64,000 bases of DNA from Sipunculus nudus (Eukaryota > Annelida > Sipuncula > Golfingiida > Sipunculidae). Positions 11,945-23,175 of the stretch are shown here, piece after piece. Positions within the stretch are counted from its first letter, which is position 1, and every line of letters starts with the position of its first letter. The translations under genes were made by a program, and so were the position numbers. Below the pieces are notes generated by a model. It was not told where the DNA came from, did not search any database, and saw only the letters and a list, made by a program, of their open reading frames with translations. The DNA lies in assembly GCA_026874595.1 (NCBI GenBank), contig CM049321.1, positions 46,681,797 through 46,745,796 on the forward strand, written 5' to 3'.

Positions 11945-13184
11945 CAGTGGAACCCCACAATTACGACCACCCTGGGGACTAAGCAAAGTGGTGGTAATTA
12001 GGGGGTGGTCGTATTTGTGAAACTCTTACCTTGGTCGCATATAACACGCCGATATTTAATGTGTACCAGTGTTTATCTATTGCATATCTTTAATGTGAAT
12101 TATAACAAAATATTTTACTTCGCGGAGGACCCTTATTAGGAAAGTTTTTTTGTGTGTGTGTGTTTAGCTGAAAAGAACACAAAATTGTGTTATATATTTA
12201 TTTATGTTAACATTAATATACATGTACACAAACGTAGTGACTTATGATTAATACATATATTTAATTACACGGGAGGCAATACGAAGACAAGCTACTGAAT
12301 ACATATTGAACATAATACGAGGCTGTCATATTTTTAGCTTTCCGCTCGAGTATATCATGCGTGCCCTTGATTTTTACCTACACTAAAGTGCTGAGCCAGA
12401 TGGCGCTGACTGATTAACGCCACTTTCTCCTTCAAGAAGAGCTCTTTCCGAGGCATGGTCGCACAACAGCAAGCAATTTAAACGCACACTGAACCAGTAG
12501 AGAAATAAACTGACAGCGATCTATTTGATAAGGCAAGAAAATTTGTGGGATTTGCAAGCTTTATTTATACATTTTACTGACTGCTCGATATTCAGTGTGA
12601 GTAAGGTATGAGCACATTTAGGATTAACTAGGTCGTTCATTTCACAAATGCGGATCGAACAATATGTGACGTGTAGAAATGTTAAGCTCTCACCCCCGCA
12701 CATAGGGTAGCTGTAATACAGGTGATCACCGAGGGGCAATTAATTAGCCTAAGACTCAAGGGCAGTTAGTCAGGCAGACCAGCTCATTAAGTAATCATGC
12801 CGATGGTTACCCTGTTTGATCTATAACTTAGGCATCAACGAGTTTCAGCGCGGACACCGAGTCTGGAACATATGCAGGACCAGATTAACACTCTGGTTTG
12901 GAAACCTTTTCACCCTCTTTGACCCTTCGTTAAGGCGCCTGTGACAAGGTGCAGCCATTGACTCGTGACAAATGTTGTTTCAGTACTTCTAGGCGGTGGT
13001 CGCATTAGCGGGGTCGCATAAGCGCTGGGGATTGGAAATCTATTCGTAATTCTGAATTCAGGTATGGTCGTAATTTTGAGTCATTTATAAACATTAGTAA
13101 ACCAAATAATTCGGGACCAAGCAAAGTGGTCGTACTTGTGGGGTGGTCGCAATTGTGGGATGGTCGCAAGGTGGGGTTCCACTG
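11945..13184. mobile_element. Pogo/Tigger-like (Tc1/mariner superfamily) deletion derivative
   Basis: The ends are inverted repeats beginning CAGTGGAACCCCAC, each flanked by the dinucleotide TA (11943-11944 and 13185-13186), as expected for the Tc1/mariner superfamily. The inverted ends extend about 70 bp with GGTGGTCGTAATT-type repeats. The body is 1240 bp, too short for a full pogo-type transposase. A fragment of the transposase start survives on the minus strand at 12355-12456. This is therefore an internally deleted, non-autonomous copy. Confidence 0.8.
12355..12456 (-). pseudogene. Remnant of a pogo/Tigger transposase N-terminus
   Basis: Translation from the ATG at 12456 reads MPRKELFLKEKVALI, then SQRHLAQHFSVGKNQ, before a stop at 12355-12357. 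This resembles the CENP-B-type helix-turn-helix that opens pogo/Tigger transposases (basic MPRK start, 'LKEKVxLI' helix, 'RxLAxxFxVxK' recognition helix). A stretch between the two helices is shortened, and everything after the DNA-binding domain (DDE catalytic domain) is missing. It lies in the element whose ends define 11945-13184. Far too short to be functional. The family call rests on motif memory, not a search. Confidence 0.65.
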
Positions 13185-13186
13185 TA

Positions 13187-13800
13187 TACTTACGGCAGGG
13201 AGACTATTCTGTTTTTTTTTTAAGTATAATATTGCAAGTGTTTGTGAAGACGAGATTCCCAACAGATGATACACCTGTTAAACAGAATTCGGTAACTTCT
13301 GTGCAGCTGATTAATCAACTGGTTGCCCGTGTGAGCTTCCGAGGGGCAGGTTCTCCTCTTTGATGCACTTCTCTAGGTAACTGGTTTATATCCATCAATA
13401 GTTGTTTAATATTGAGAACTAATTTGTTCGTTTATGTCATCAATATTATGCTGTATTCTGTGTTACAAACTCTTCGCCAAAATTAAACCAAAAATGGCAG
13501 TTGTTTTCTAAGTCTAGTATAGCTTTTGTAGAAATATTACCATAATTTCTAAAAGATATAAAACAAAATATATCACTTTGGAATTGTGAAAAAATATGTC
13601 TACATGCTGCCCAATTTAATGTAACAGGGTGCCGTTCATCGAAAATTTTATGAACGAATAGAACATGGTTTGGTTCAACGATATCTATAGACAAGTCAGT
13701 CCAATATATCCAGAATTAAATAAAACATATAACCATTCGAAAATAAAAAAGTTTCGATTTCATTTTTTGATTTAGTGTAATTTGGTTAAATTTAGCATTA
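13187..13800. other. No gene seen
   Basis: AT-rich, only short frames without motifs. Confidence 0.4.
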
Positions 13801-13876
13801 TATTCTTTATTGTCTTTCTCTCTTTCTACTTTCCTCTTTCATTCCGTTGAATATTCACTTTCCCCATTTTTCGTTC

Positions 13877-13931
<55 letters not shown>

Positions 13932-14280
13932 CCCGTTGTCTATCTATATTTCTGTCTCTCTTTTTTTTGATTGACCATGCACTTGACATATTTTGTTGAT
14001 GTTTTCTCTCTTTTATTGACATTTTCTTCTTTCTTTTTGAAATCTATTTTTCAGGTTTTATTTTTTAATATTCTAAATTTCTTATTCTTCTTTCCATCTT
14101 TCATTCTCGCTCCTTTTCTCCCCGTTTTTCACTCCGCCCTTCTTTCTGTGTCTATCCCGTTCTTTTTCCTTTTCTCTTTCTTTCCAAGTCAATCTCTCAT
14201 TTACTTTGTCTATCCATAAAATACTTCATTTTCCCTTTCCGATCTTTTTTGTATTCCTTTTCTATCATTCTTTCTGTAAA
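13801..14280. repeat. Long pyrimidine-rich tract with CT microsatellite
   Basis: The plus strand is overwhelmingly T and C for almost 500 bp, centred on a (CT)n run at about 13880-13928. The 82-codon frame inside it (F/S/L-rich) is a by-product of this composition, not a gene. Confidence 0.8.
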
Positions 14281-14994
14281 CCTTTCTATATCCGACTTGG
14301 TAATAGCTTAATGGCTGGTTGATTATGTATCTGCTTAATTAGTGGAGGCCTAGTGACTGAGAACTCAAAGATTATTGTTAATACTACAATAATCTCATCA
14401 ATGGGTCAACAAAGAAGGCCAATAGCCTTTGATCACAACCCAAAGGTAATGGTGACAGTACCAGTAATATTGTTTCATATTTAATCAATATAAAAGAATA
14501 AACTTGAACGATATATATATATTGTCTCACTTAACACATATGATAACTGGTATAATGGTTCAATTTTGTTTATTCAACTATATAAATTTCCATTCAGGAA
14601 AATTTCTACCGCAACAAGGAATGAAATTATCAAAGAAACTATACATGAAGTCAACGACTTTTATATGTAAATTGTATACCATAAGTTATTATGTCGGTAT
14701 ACAGTCTTTCTTTTTTTAATAAACCGAGTTACAGAGAATGTGTCGTCCAGAAACGGAGATTTGTCACCAATAACTATTAAGCACAATGAACCGATTGGCA
14801 GTTTAAACACGCGAACACACACTTGTACAAAAACATATACAGCTGTAGAATATTCTTTCTTGGTACAATTCATATTTTTCCCGCCATTGACCGCGGCAAT
14901 CCGTCTGGTCAAAAGCTGTCCATTCGTCACGCGTGAATATGAGGTGAAACTTTTTGTATGTGACCCCAGCAGTCTTATATACAAGATGATTTTA
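14281..14994. other. No gene seen
   Basis: Overlapping opposite-strand frames of 101 and 115 codons near 14661-15045 have no motifs. The right end (from about 14960) belongs to a family C unit that was split by the element starting at 14995. Confidence 0.4.
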
Positions 14995-17900
14995 AACAAG
15001 GGACCCATGGGTCACGGCGCTCAGCTGATCGTGATTGGACTATAAATGTTTCTCCACTGTGATACTATATCGAGTCAATAAAGCTTATGAATATCATGGA
15101 CATGTTGGGCTTTTATAAAGGAATGTAATGTAATATGTGAGTAAATGATAAATGAAATTACCAGACTGATGGATTAATAGAGTCAAATATAGTGGTTTAT
15201 TTTTTATTTATTTAGGAGGGGTTGAAAATTGTGATATATTTGAGCAAATATGAATGCAATGACAGCAGTAATAAGCAGTAGTAGAATGATGATAAGGCTA
15301 TTTGTTGAAGGATCTAAAGTGTATGGTAGTCTGCAAGCTTTCAATTTGACAGATATGATGTTATGATTAACTATGCTGATGAAGTAATTTATGAATTTGT
15401 GACTGTATGACACAATATCTCTTTAGTCTTGACAAGGTACATTATTGTGATGCCCACTATGTCTACATATTACACAATACTGACATAATTTTCTGGCATG
15501 TACATAGGTACCTATGGACGAATAGTTATACAAAATATTAAAGTATGAATATATCTGATTCATCTTGTTCTTGCTTATTGAGGCTGACTTTGGGATGGGG
15601 TTCGGAGAAGGGAAATGTGAGGGCAGCACGAAGGTGGATGTAGAAATATTCTATTGTAATGTTTTTCATTCATATAAGAATATGAAAAGCTAAGAGGAAA
15701 GGGGCCCTCCTACTTGGTTATGGTAAAGTTCTAAATATATGATTGCAAACTAATACTCTGACAAGACTGTCATGAAGAAAAACAGTAAAAGTTTTGAGAT
15801 ACTGTGATGCATAAGAAAATTTACAGATGGACAGGCAAGTGGACAGAATGGACTAATACCTTTATTTCACTTACAAGGGAATAATGCATTTAAGTTTATA
15901 TATAATTCTATTTTTTTAAGCATATCCACTTTTTCCATTAAGACGTTTTTATCTTAATCATTTTTTTATTTACAGGTTTTATAAACTTTTAATAAAAACC
16001 TGAAAATATAAGTTAAAATATTAGAATTGTTGCAAAAGTTGCAATCATTATATATACAGAGTAAAAAACTGAAACTATAAGTTAAAATATTAGAATTGTT
16101 GCAAAAGTTGCAATCATCATATATCCAGAGTGTAGCTCATATTGGGTCATATTATGCATACACATATATTTTATTATTTTTAAATCATAAATGTTTAAAC
16201 TGAATTTAAAAGAAAATAATGCCACAACATGGCATCTACAAGAATATTCCTTGAATCACTATTAAAAAGTTTTGCACATTGGAGTTTTCAGTACATGCTT
16301 AATTTTATTCACCAAAATAAAATAAAAGATTCAGTAAATTTGATAAAATAAAACATCTTTACAAATAAAGTATACACACTGTTGGTTGAATGAGGGACAA
16401 ACAATATCATTGTGCTAATTACTATCCCAGTTTTAATTTATTACTGGAATTAATAGTCAATTTCACACCTGGTGAAGTTTTTACTCTTCTGAAGGAATTA
16501 CTTATCTCATGAACATCCACACTTTCAAAGCAATACACCACTTTGTGGACACAATTAAATGTACACTTTAATCATTGTAACCCTGGTGGTACAATACAAA
16601 ACCTAAAATGTAGCATAGCCTAGAAAAAGAATGAATCAAATACAGAAAATAATAACATTCATCTAGTTTATGCACCATCTGGGGGGGGGGGGGGATGCAG
16701 GGCAGAGGGGAAGCCTGCTGGTAGTGGCCAAGCTGACCCAAGGCAAGCTGCCTGGGGTGGGTTACATAATGCAAGTGAAGGCTGTACTACTAGGTGGGCT
16801 AGATGTAAACAACACTTGACATGGTGTATGAAAACATGAATAAAAGCTATTATTTCCAATAAATTTCTTTGAAATTTCAGAATTTAAAAGATTAAATCCT
16901 TATGTATATATGCTGTGAAAATTAAATCAATAGTGCCAAAGTTGGACAAAATTTAAGGTATTGGTTTTTTATTTATGCTAATAACTTGAAAAATTTGCGA
17001 AATTCAGATCTTATTTTGGGTAAACAATTGAATCTTGATTAAATAAAGTTATATTCCTGAAAAAAAAGTCTCTAGGTTCAGCAATTCTCATGTTAGGTGA
17101 GAAAATATATTTCCTGATTTTTTAAAAATTTGCATTATGTTTTGGCCCATAACTTCAAAATAATACCCAATACTGACCTTATTTTTGGTATGTTCATAGA
17201 AAATGTATGAAAGAATGTGAATATTAAATACGATCAAAAACAGATCAGTGGTTTTGATATTAGCAATGGCTTTTTTATGGAAAACAGAGTTTTTTTCCTT
17301 AATATCTCGAAGGAACGAAGTCCTAATGACCCAATTTTCAGTATGGTAGGAGATTTTGGGGACATCTAAAATTATGCCAACAGCCTGGGGAGCATAGAGA
17401 TGTGCACTGAATGACCTACAGTCATCAAAGTGGACTGCTTGACAATGTAAGGGAATACAACAATAGCCTCCAAAAACAATTCAATAACTAACCTAATTTT
17501 GCAGCTTTTATTTTCAATTTTCAGATTTTAACAGATTAAATCCTTATGTATACATGCTGTGAAATATAAATCCACAGTACTTACAGGAAAAAAACGTGCC
17601 GTGGCCAAAGTTGGGCAAAATTTAAGGTACCAATTTTATATTTTTGCCAATATTTAAACAAATTTAACAGATTTTGATCTAATTTTTGTTTAACAAATAA
17701 TTTTGATTAATTAAAGTTGTATTACTGGAAAAAAGTCCCTACCTTTAACACTTTTGGTCTTAAGTGACCAATTATCTTCCTGATTTTTTTACAAAGTCCA
17801 TTATGTATGGGCCCATAACTTTTTTAAATTATATAATACTGACTTAATATCTGGCATGTATATAGGAACTATATAAAGGAATATTTATGGTAAATATGAA

Positions 17901-18191
17901 GAAAACCAGATGAGTGGTTTTGATATTAGGCAGTCCTGAAGTGTGAAAATAGATTTCTAATAAAAAATTGAGGTTTTTCCTTAATATCTCGAATGAACGA
18001 AGTCCTATTGACCCAATTATCAGCATGGTAGGAGATTTTGGGGACATCTAACTGTATGCCCAATTTCAGATTCGTAGGTCCAACGGTGTCGAAACGTGCC
18101 AGTCTTACGGACGGACATCCGGACGGACAGACGGACGGACAATCGACCACGACTATAGCTCAGATGACTTATAGTCAGCTAAGTTAAAAAT
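14995..18191 (+). mobile_element. Family A element, copy A1 (complete by its ends)
   Basis: Starts with the family 5' motif (AACAAGGGACCCATGGGTCA, then CGGCGCTCAGCTGATC) and ends with the 3' hairpin and TTAAAAA at 18156-18191. It is collinear with copy A2 (49915-52944): 14995-15520 matches 49915-50440 and 16500-17390 matches 51900-52800. A second, diverged run of the 3' third occupies 17480-18191. Left flank 'agtcttatatacaagatgatttta' type sequence and right flank 'tctatggacatgcaaattttcagg' type sequence together form a normal family C unit, so the element interrupts that unit. No target duplication and no protein coding are visible. A G14 tract lies at 16681-16694. Confidence 0.7.
18156..18186 (+). 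other. 3' terminal hairpin of copy A1
   Basis: TAGCTCAG, A, TGACT, loop TAT, AGTCA, G, then CTAAGTTA. The inner arm pairs perfectly and the outer arm pairs with two changes relative to copy A2. Preceded by a GGAC-rich stretch. Confidence 0.7.
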
Positions 18192-19384
18192 CTATGGACA
18201 TGCAAATTTTCAGGGGAATACATCAATCAGCTCCTGAAAAAAGGCAATATATTCTACGAAAAACGAAAAGGTAGTTGGCGCAACCTGATGGATACGAGAT
18301 GAAATTGTTTGTTGGGGGCCACTCAGCAAGTTAATCACAAATCAATAAGGGCCTTAAAAACGATACACACTGTACACTTAAATCAGTATTTTTTCACAGA
18401 AAACATTGTAGGTGTTTGAAAAACCCAAAATGAGTGCCTTCTAATAACCAGACGAATTCAATTTCGTTCATCAAATGCAGGATGACAGTAAATTGACATA
18501 AAAACGAGTTTTTACATTATTTATGTTTTTTAATTACAAATCTGACCGCCACTAGTGTCTCCAGCATATTCTACAGTCTTTATTTCTTTTCCGCGATATC
18601 TTTCTGAATTACACGTCTGTATTTTTTTCCGGTTGAGACCCAGATGACGACCAACACTATCAGTCATACTTTGAAAAGACCTGTAGAGCTCATTGTTTAT
18701 TTCATGAATGGAACCTATCCCAGTGGCACCACCAGGGCCGTACAGTGGATTAACGTTCAATGACCAATATGGATATATAAAGGTTAAGAGTAATCCTTTG
18801 TAGTTAGTTCTTATTCAAAATAATCTGAAGAACAGTTACCTGTGTAGCAGGCTCCACTTAACTGTTAGTCTATAGTTCTTTGTTCTAGGCCCTGTGTTTC
18901 CTGGATGAATTCAGAAGCTTAGATCACAGGGAATGGTATGTCATATACAAACCAAAAATTTTACACATATAAGCCATCTTATATATATTTATAGTATCTA
19001 CTGTCTTTTCATATCAAGGTTTTATTATTTGTCAGAATTTTAAATGATAATGCTTTTTTCCAGGAAAAATATTTGGATTTTTTTGTAATATCTCATTGCT
19101 CTTGAATTTTCAGCTTTAAAATTTAAGAAACATAAACATAAACCAGATTAGATTAAGTACTGTAAGTTTAATGAGCTTTCAATAAGTTGTTCAGATGATA
19201 TGTACAATTATATGTTTTTTTTGAGACACAGCTTGTATCATTAAGTTAGACAGGTGGCCCTCTGCATGGGGTGTTTAGTTCAGGTTCGCAAAGCAGTTAT
19301 TTAATGACCTCTCTTGCTGGGCTGCGACAGTCTAGCAATCTGAACAACAGCCATTTGTGTGTAGCATATAGACCTGCTACCCCT
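18192..19384. other. No gene seen; distal 3' flank of paralog 2
   Basis: The first 100 bp complete the interrupted family C unit. A 76-codon minus frame (18530-18760) has no recognisable domain. Confidence 0.4.
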
Positions 19385-19618
19385 GTTATGATCACACTTT
19401 TGAATGGTTTCTCGATAAAATGAGTTCTGTTGAAATCAATGAGATGATCTGGAGAAGTTTTAATAGCAGTTCATCTCAATGGTTTGCCTCCAGTATGAAT
19501 TATGATATCTTAGAAAAAATAATGTGGGACAGCATTTACTTTGTTATCAAGAGAAAAACCTCTCCTAATTCTCTCTACAATGTACATAAATCATATCTTC
19601 ACATTTGTAACATTTCTC
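19385..19618 (-). pseudogene. Relic zinc fingers beyond the stop of paralog 2
   Basis: Directly after the stop codon the minus strand still reads as decayed finger sequence. The TGA replaces GGA of a standard linker (HT-stop-EK, then YKCE). A second linker is visible near 19481-19500 (HTGGKP) and a third near 19390-19430 (LIDFNRTH, then EKPFK), out of frame with each other. The length, 234 bp, fits about three 84-bp fingers. Ancestrally the array was longer, and a nonsense change shortened it. Confidence 0.7.
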
Positions 19619-21268
19619 TCAAGTATGATTTCTACTGTGAATTTTCAGTCGAGCCGATCGGGTGAAACATTTGCCACAATATTCACATTCGAATGGTTTC
19701 TCCCCAGTATGAACTTTGTTGTGTAACGTTAGACGTGATGGTGTACAGAAACATTTGCCACAGTGTTCACATTTGTATAGTTTCTCACCAGTATGAGTTC
19801 TGTTGTGTCTAGATAGACAAGATATGTCAGAGAAACATCTGCCACATTGTTCACATTTGAACGGCTTCTCTCCGGTGTGAGTTCTATTGTGTCTAGTTAG
19901 GTCTGATGAAGTGTAGAAGCATTTACCACACTGTTCACATTTGAATGTCTTCTCTCCTGTGTGAATTCTTTTATGCGTAGTTAGATTGGCTAACTGGGAA
20001 AAACATTTGCTACACTGTTCACATTTGAATGGTTTCTCTCCAGTGTGACTTCTGATGTGTAACGTTAGACGTGAAGGCGTTAAGAAACATTTGCCACAAT
20101 GTTCACATTTAAACGGTTTCTTTCCAGTGTGAATTCTTTTCTTCACAGATGGATAAGATACGTCAGAGATACGTTTGCCACATTGTCTTAATTTAGACGA
20201 CTTCTCTCCTGTGTGAGTTCTGTAGTGCCTAGTCAGATCTGATGGAGTGTAGAAACATTTCCCACATTGTTTACATTTGAATTGTTTCTCACCGATATGG
20301 GTTCTACTGTGTTTGGTCAGAGCAGATGGGGTGTAGAAACATTTGCCACATTGTTCACATTTAAACAGTTTCTGTCCAGTGTGAATTTTCTTGTGCACCG
20401 ACAGATATGATACGTCTGAGAAACTTTTGCTACAATGTTCACATTTGAAAGGCTTCTCTCCAGTATGAGTTCTAATGTGTCTTGTCAGGTCAGCTTGGGT
20501 GTAGAAACATTTACCGCAATGTTCACATTTGAATGGTTTCTCTCCAGTGTGCATTCTGTGGTGTAAAGTTCGTCCTGATGATGTGGAGAAACATTTGCCA
20601 CATTGTTCACATTTGAATGGTTTCTCACCGGTATGAGTTCTGTTGTGTCTAGTCAGGTCATATCGCGTGAAGAAACGTTTGCTACATTGTTCACATTTAA
20701 ACGGTTTATATTCAGTGTGAATTCTATTATGCACAAGTAGATCAAATACGTCAGAAAAACATATCCCACACTGTTCACATTTGAATGGTTTCTGTTCAGT
20801 TTGCTTTCTGGTTGACAGCTCAATAACTCTCTGACAAGAAGCACTGTGTTCATGTTTAATATTTCCCATACTTCCCTTCGTGTGGGTCTCTATGTGTTCC
20901 CTTAAAATTTTTTCTTCAGAGAAATATCTTTGACAAAAGTCACATTTAAAGGCTGAATCATTTGGGATGTCTTGTCTGCCTGCAGACTCACATTTAACGG
21001 GAGACAAATACACTTCTTCTTCTGCAGTATCAGAAACCATATGTTCTACATATACCGTAATTTCTTCTGATTTCTCCTTTGTATGTGTTGTACCAATGTC
21101 TGTTGAAAAGGTTTTACCAACTTGTTCATCTTTATATTTAAAACAGTCATCATCATACGATATAATGCTGGGTTCTTCAGTTTGTTTTCTGTTCAAGAAA
21201 AATTCTTGGCCTTTCTCTTCTTTAATAAACGCCGCTAGGTCCTGTGGATTAAACTCACTTGAATCCAT
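19619..21268 (-). CDS. C2H2 zinc-finger protein, paralog 2 (549 aa, intact)
   Basis: Probable sequence-specific DNA-binding regulator in the nucleus; function inferred from the family. I start it at the ATG at 21268 because this begins the MDS...FIKEE module shared by the four paralogs and lies 14 nt inside an exon with a good splice acceptor. The open frame continues upstream only through intron. Residues 1-105 are the shared module, with SUMO-type sites IKEE (15-18), VKCE (91-94) and the block EEITVYVEHMVSDT (68-81). Residues 109-129 form an atypical finger (C109, C112, H125, H129) with an acidic helix. From C164 there are 14 tandem finger repeats every 28 residues; 13 are canonical and one (about 360) is dead (SKLRQCG, Cys to Leu, His to Lys). 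Linkers are mostly TGEKPF. Three-finger blocks of the type FYTxxDLTRH / FSDxS / FxTPS recur, showing internal duplication. Relic fingers follow the stop. Confidence 0.85.
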   Translation of the reverse strand: MDSSEFNPQDLAAFIKEEKGQEFFLNRKQTEEPSIISYDDDCFKYKDEQVGKTFSTDIGTTHTKEKSEEITVYVEHMVSDTAEEEVYLSPVKCESAGRQDIPNDSAFKCDFCQRYFSEEKILREHIETHTKGSMGNIKHEHSASCQRVIELSTRKQTEQKPFKCEQCGICFSDVFDLLVHNRIHTEYKPFKCEQCSKRFFTRYDLTRHNRTHTGEKPFKCEQCGKCFSTSSGRTLHHRMHTGEKPFKCEHCGKCFYTQADLTRHIRTHTGEKPFKCEHCSKSFSDVSYLSVHKKIHTGQKLFKCEQCGKCFYTPSALTKHSRTHIGEKQFKCKQCGKCFYTPSDLTRHYRTHTGEKSSKLRQCGKRISDVSYPSVKKRIHTGKKPFKCEHCGKCFLTPSRLTLHIRSHTGEKPFKCEQCSKCFSQLANLTTHKRIHTGEKTFKCEQCGKCFYTSSDLTRHNRTHTGEKPFKCEQCGRCFSDISCLSRHNRTHTGEKLYKCEHCGKCFCTPSRLTLHNKVHTGEKPFECEYCGKCFTRSARLKIHSRNHT

Positions 21269-21282
21269 TTCACTTAAAAAAC

Positions 21283-21300
21283 CTGCAAACCAAAAGAATA
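21283..21300 (-). other. Splice acceptor of paralog 2 coding exon
   Basis: On the minus strand a T-rich tract ends in TTTGCAG with the AG 14 nt upstream of the ATG. The next upstream exon is not identified and should be untranslated. Confidence 0.65.
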
Positions 21301-22240
21301 CAGAAGTAAGTAAATAAACTGCACACTGATAACAACAGGCTCTAAATGAACAGCATGTATATAGATAACAAGTTGCACAGGATATTTGGCAGCAACTAGA
21401 CAGTAGAGGTTTCACCCAGGAGATTCTCAACTAAACCACCTTGGCCTGTCTGGTCTTTGTTATGGTCATGGGTAAACAGAAACACATTAAATCTCTTCCA
21501 AGCCTTTATCTGCTGCTGCTAAGGGATACAGCAATGATCAGACCAAACATAATCATGATAATTGCCTAATTTGCTTGCCATGGCTATTGCAAATACAGTA
21601 GTTTGACTAAATGGTGACAGGAATTGAAGTAGCAAACCCTTACTTCCTGAAAAAGAGACTTATGATTAGTTTTTTTACAATTATAAATGGTCCAACAGCA
21701 ATCTCAGCTAAATGGATATTTTTTTATATAAATACCAACAAGGACTCTTCTCAAAGTAAAATATGTCCAATACTGAAACAAATTAACATTCTTTTATTCC
21801 ATGAACTAGTATAGGCTGGAACCAGAAGAAATTATCATCAATGAAACAGGTGAACGGTCCCTCCGAAATATATTTTTAGTAAATTAATTATTTCTGCTAA
21901 ACTAGTTAAAATCTTTCATCACAGTGATACTGTATCACGATAATTGTATCCTCAAAAACAGTTTTCCGGATACTATGTTTTCAGCCCATCCCCCCCCCCC
22001 CCCCCCCCCGCAAATGTTTCAATAGAACTTCTCTGTAACCATGGATGGAATTTTATGAAACCCGGAATTATGATCTGAGCACATGTGAACTGCTGCGTCC
22101 TCATTTTGGGTTGACCTTTCCTTCCTGCGGGGCATCGATTAAGCTCTGAACACAGTGCGTGACCTCCTGGTGACCTTCCACTCACATGCTGTGAGAAATA
22201 GCAGGATTCTTCAGGTGTGGCAACACCCAGTCAGTTTGCG
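21301..22240. other. No coding gene seen; intron/upstream of paralog 2
   Basis: Contains a C20 homopolymer at 21990-22009. On the minus strand a GTGAGT donor-like site occurs near 22190 ('agcat' then GTGAGT), which could end an untranslated first exon if transcription starts near 22250-22340. Confidence 0.3.
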
Positions 22241-22249
22241 ATGGATAAA

Positions 22250-22340
22250 GTAAAATCTGATTGGCTCTGCATTTAAACAAATCTGCAGAACCGGTAGAAG
22301 AAATCAGATTGGCTTAGCGTGTACACAAACATGGCTGCGC
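22250..22340 (-). promoter_or_regulatory. Candidate promoter of paralog 2 (two CCAAT boxes)
   Basis: Read on the minus strand, two CCAATC boxes occur (around 22258-22264 and 22307-22313). Beyond them is a YY1-like motif (AACATGGCTGC on the plus strand, about 22328-22338). The stretch is more GC-rich than its surroundings and lies about 1 kb upstream of the coding exon. No TATA box was seen. No transcript evidence, so this is only a suggestion. Confidence 0.25.
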
Positions 22341-22593
22341 CCGTGGCAAACTCGTGTAGCACTGCAAGAAAGAAAATATGAAGACACTGGGGGATAACTG
22401 ACCTCAGGCCACACCAGCAAGTCAGTTTAGATACTGTGTTGAAAGTTTACGACTGCATCTTGTGTATTCAAAAGGGGACTGGAAAAAGTCTGTGCTACCA
22501 AATGCTTTCCACCACAGTGGAAAGTGACCAGTACCTCGAAGAACATTCGATTGTGCTGGTGATATCTGCAATGTGATTGGTTAAATATAACAC

Positions 22594-22611
22594 GGGGGGG
22601 GGGGGGGGGGG
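22594..22611. repeat. G18 homopolymer
   Basis: Eighteen consecutive G on the plus strand. Confidence 0.9.
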
Positions 22612-22770
22612 AATTCCACAGAGACAGCATCGCCTGGTGGTCAAACATGACCGGCAACCGCGGTTTATTGCAGTGGGTAGTGTAGTGAATAGTTCAGCAT
22701 AGCGTAACCGCTACTTATGGAGCGTAGGCATACATCTGTGCATCTGTCGTTATGCCGTTTGGATATTAAT

Positions 22771-23046
22771 GCATACATTACGGATTACATGAATATTTTG
22801 AATTTTGGACTAAATACATTTGCAAGCGTGAATATATGATGACTGCAGTTAATTGTATTAAACAAAAATGATACTTGATAGTTTCTTTTTGTTTCAGTTA
22901 ATTGTATTGCATACATTGCGAATTACATGAATATTTTGAATTTTGGACTAAATACATTTTGCAAGCGTGAATATATGATGATTGCAGTTAATTGTATTAA
23001 ACAAAAATGATACTTGATAGTTTCTTTTTGTTTCAGTTAATTGTAT
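22771..23046. repeat. Tandem duplication of a 138-bp unit
   Basis: 22771-22908 and 22909-23046 are almost identical (a few substitutions and one inserted T), both beginning GCATACATT and ending GTTTCAGTTAATTGTATT. High identity points to a recent duplication. Confidence 0.9.
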
Positions 23047-23175
23047 TCATATTGATATTCATGAATACATTTGTATTTGTATTCGTATTCGAATACATTT
23101 CTGTTTTTGAGTATTTGTATTCGTATTCGTGTACCTCTGCTGTATTCGTATTTGAATAATTTTTCTGTATTCGAC
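23047..23175. repeat. GTATTC simple-sequence stretch
   Basis: Irregular repeats of GTATTC/GTATTT and GAATAC that continue from the last bases (TTGTATTC) of the 138-bp unit. Confidence 0.8.

Noticed and set aside
13971-14219. 82-codon hydrophobic frame resembling a membrane protein
   Set aside because: Composition follows from the pyrimidine-rich tract (Phe, Ser, Leu codons).
18530-18760. 76-codon minus frame downstream of paralog 2
   Set aside because: Normal-looking composition but no recognisable domain, no splice context; kept out for lack of support.
21269-21430. 54-residue hydrophobic, Cys-rich N-terminal extension of paralog 2 that could look like a signal peptide
   Set aside because: It lies upstream of a strong splice acceptor (AG at 21283) in what should be intron, and no paralog has it; the shared module starts at the inner ATG.
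22325-22380. Plus-strand ATG in a good context (ACAAACATGG, reading MAAPVANS) as a first exon of a divergent gene
   Set aside because: Only 16 codons before a stop, no GT donor in a sensible place; better read as a YY1-like site or chance.
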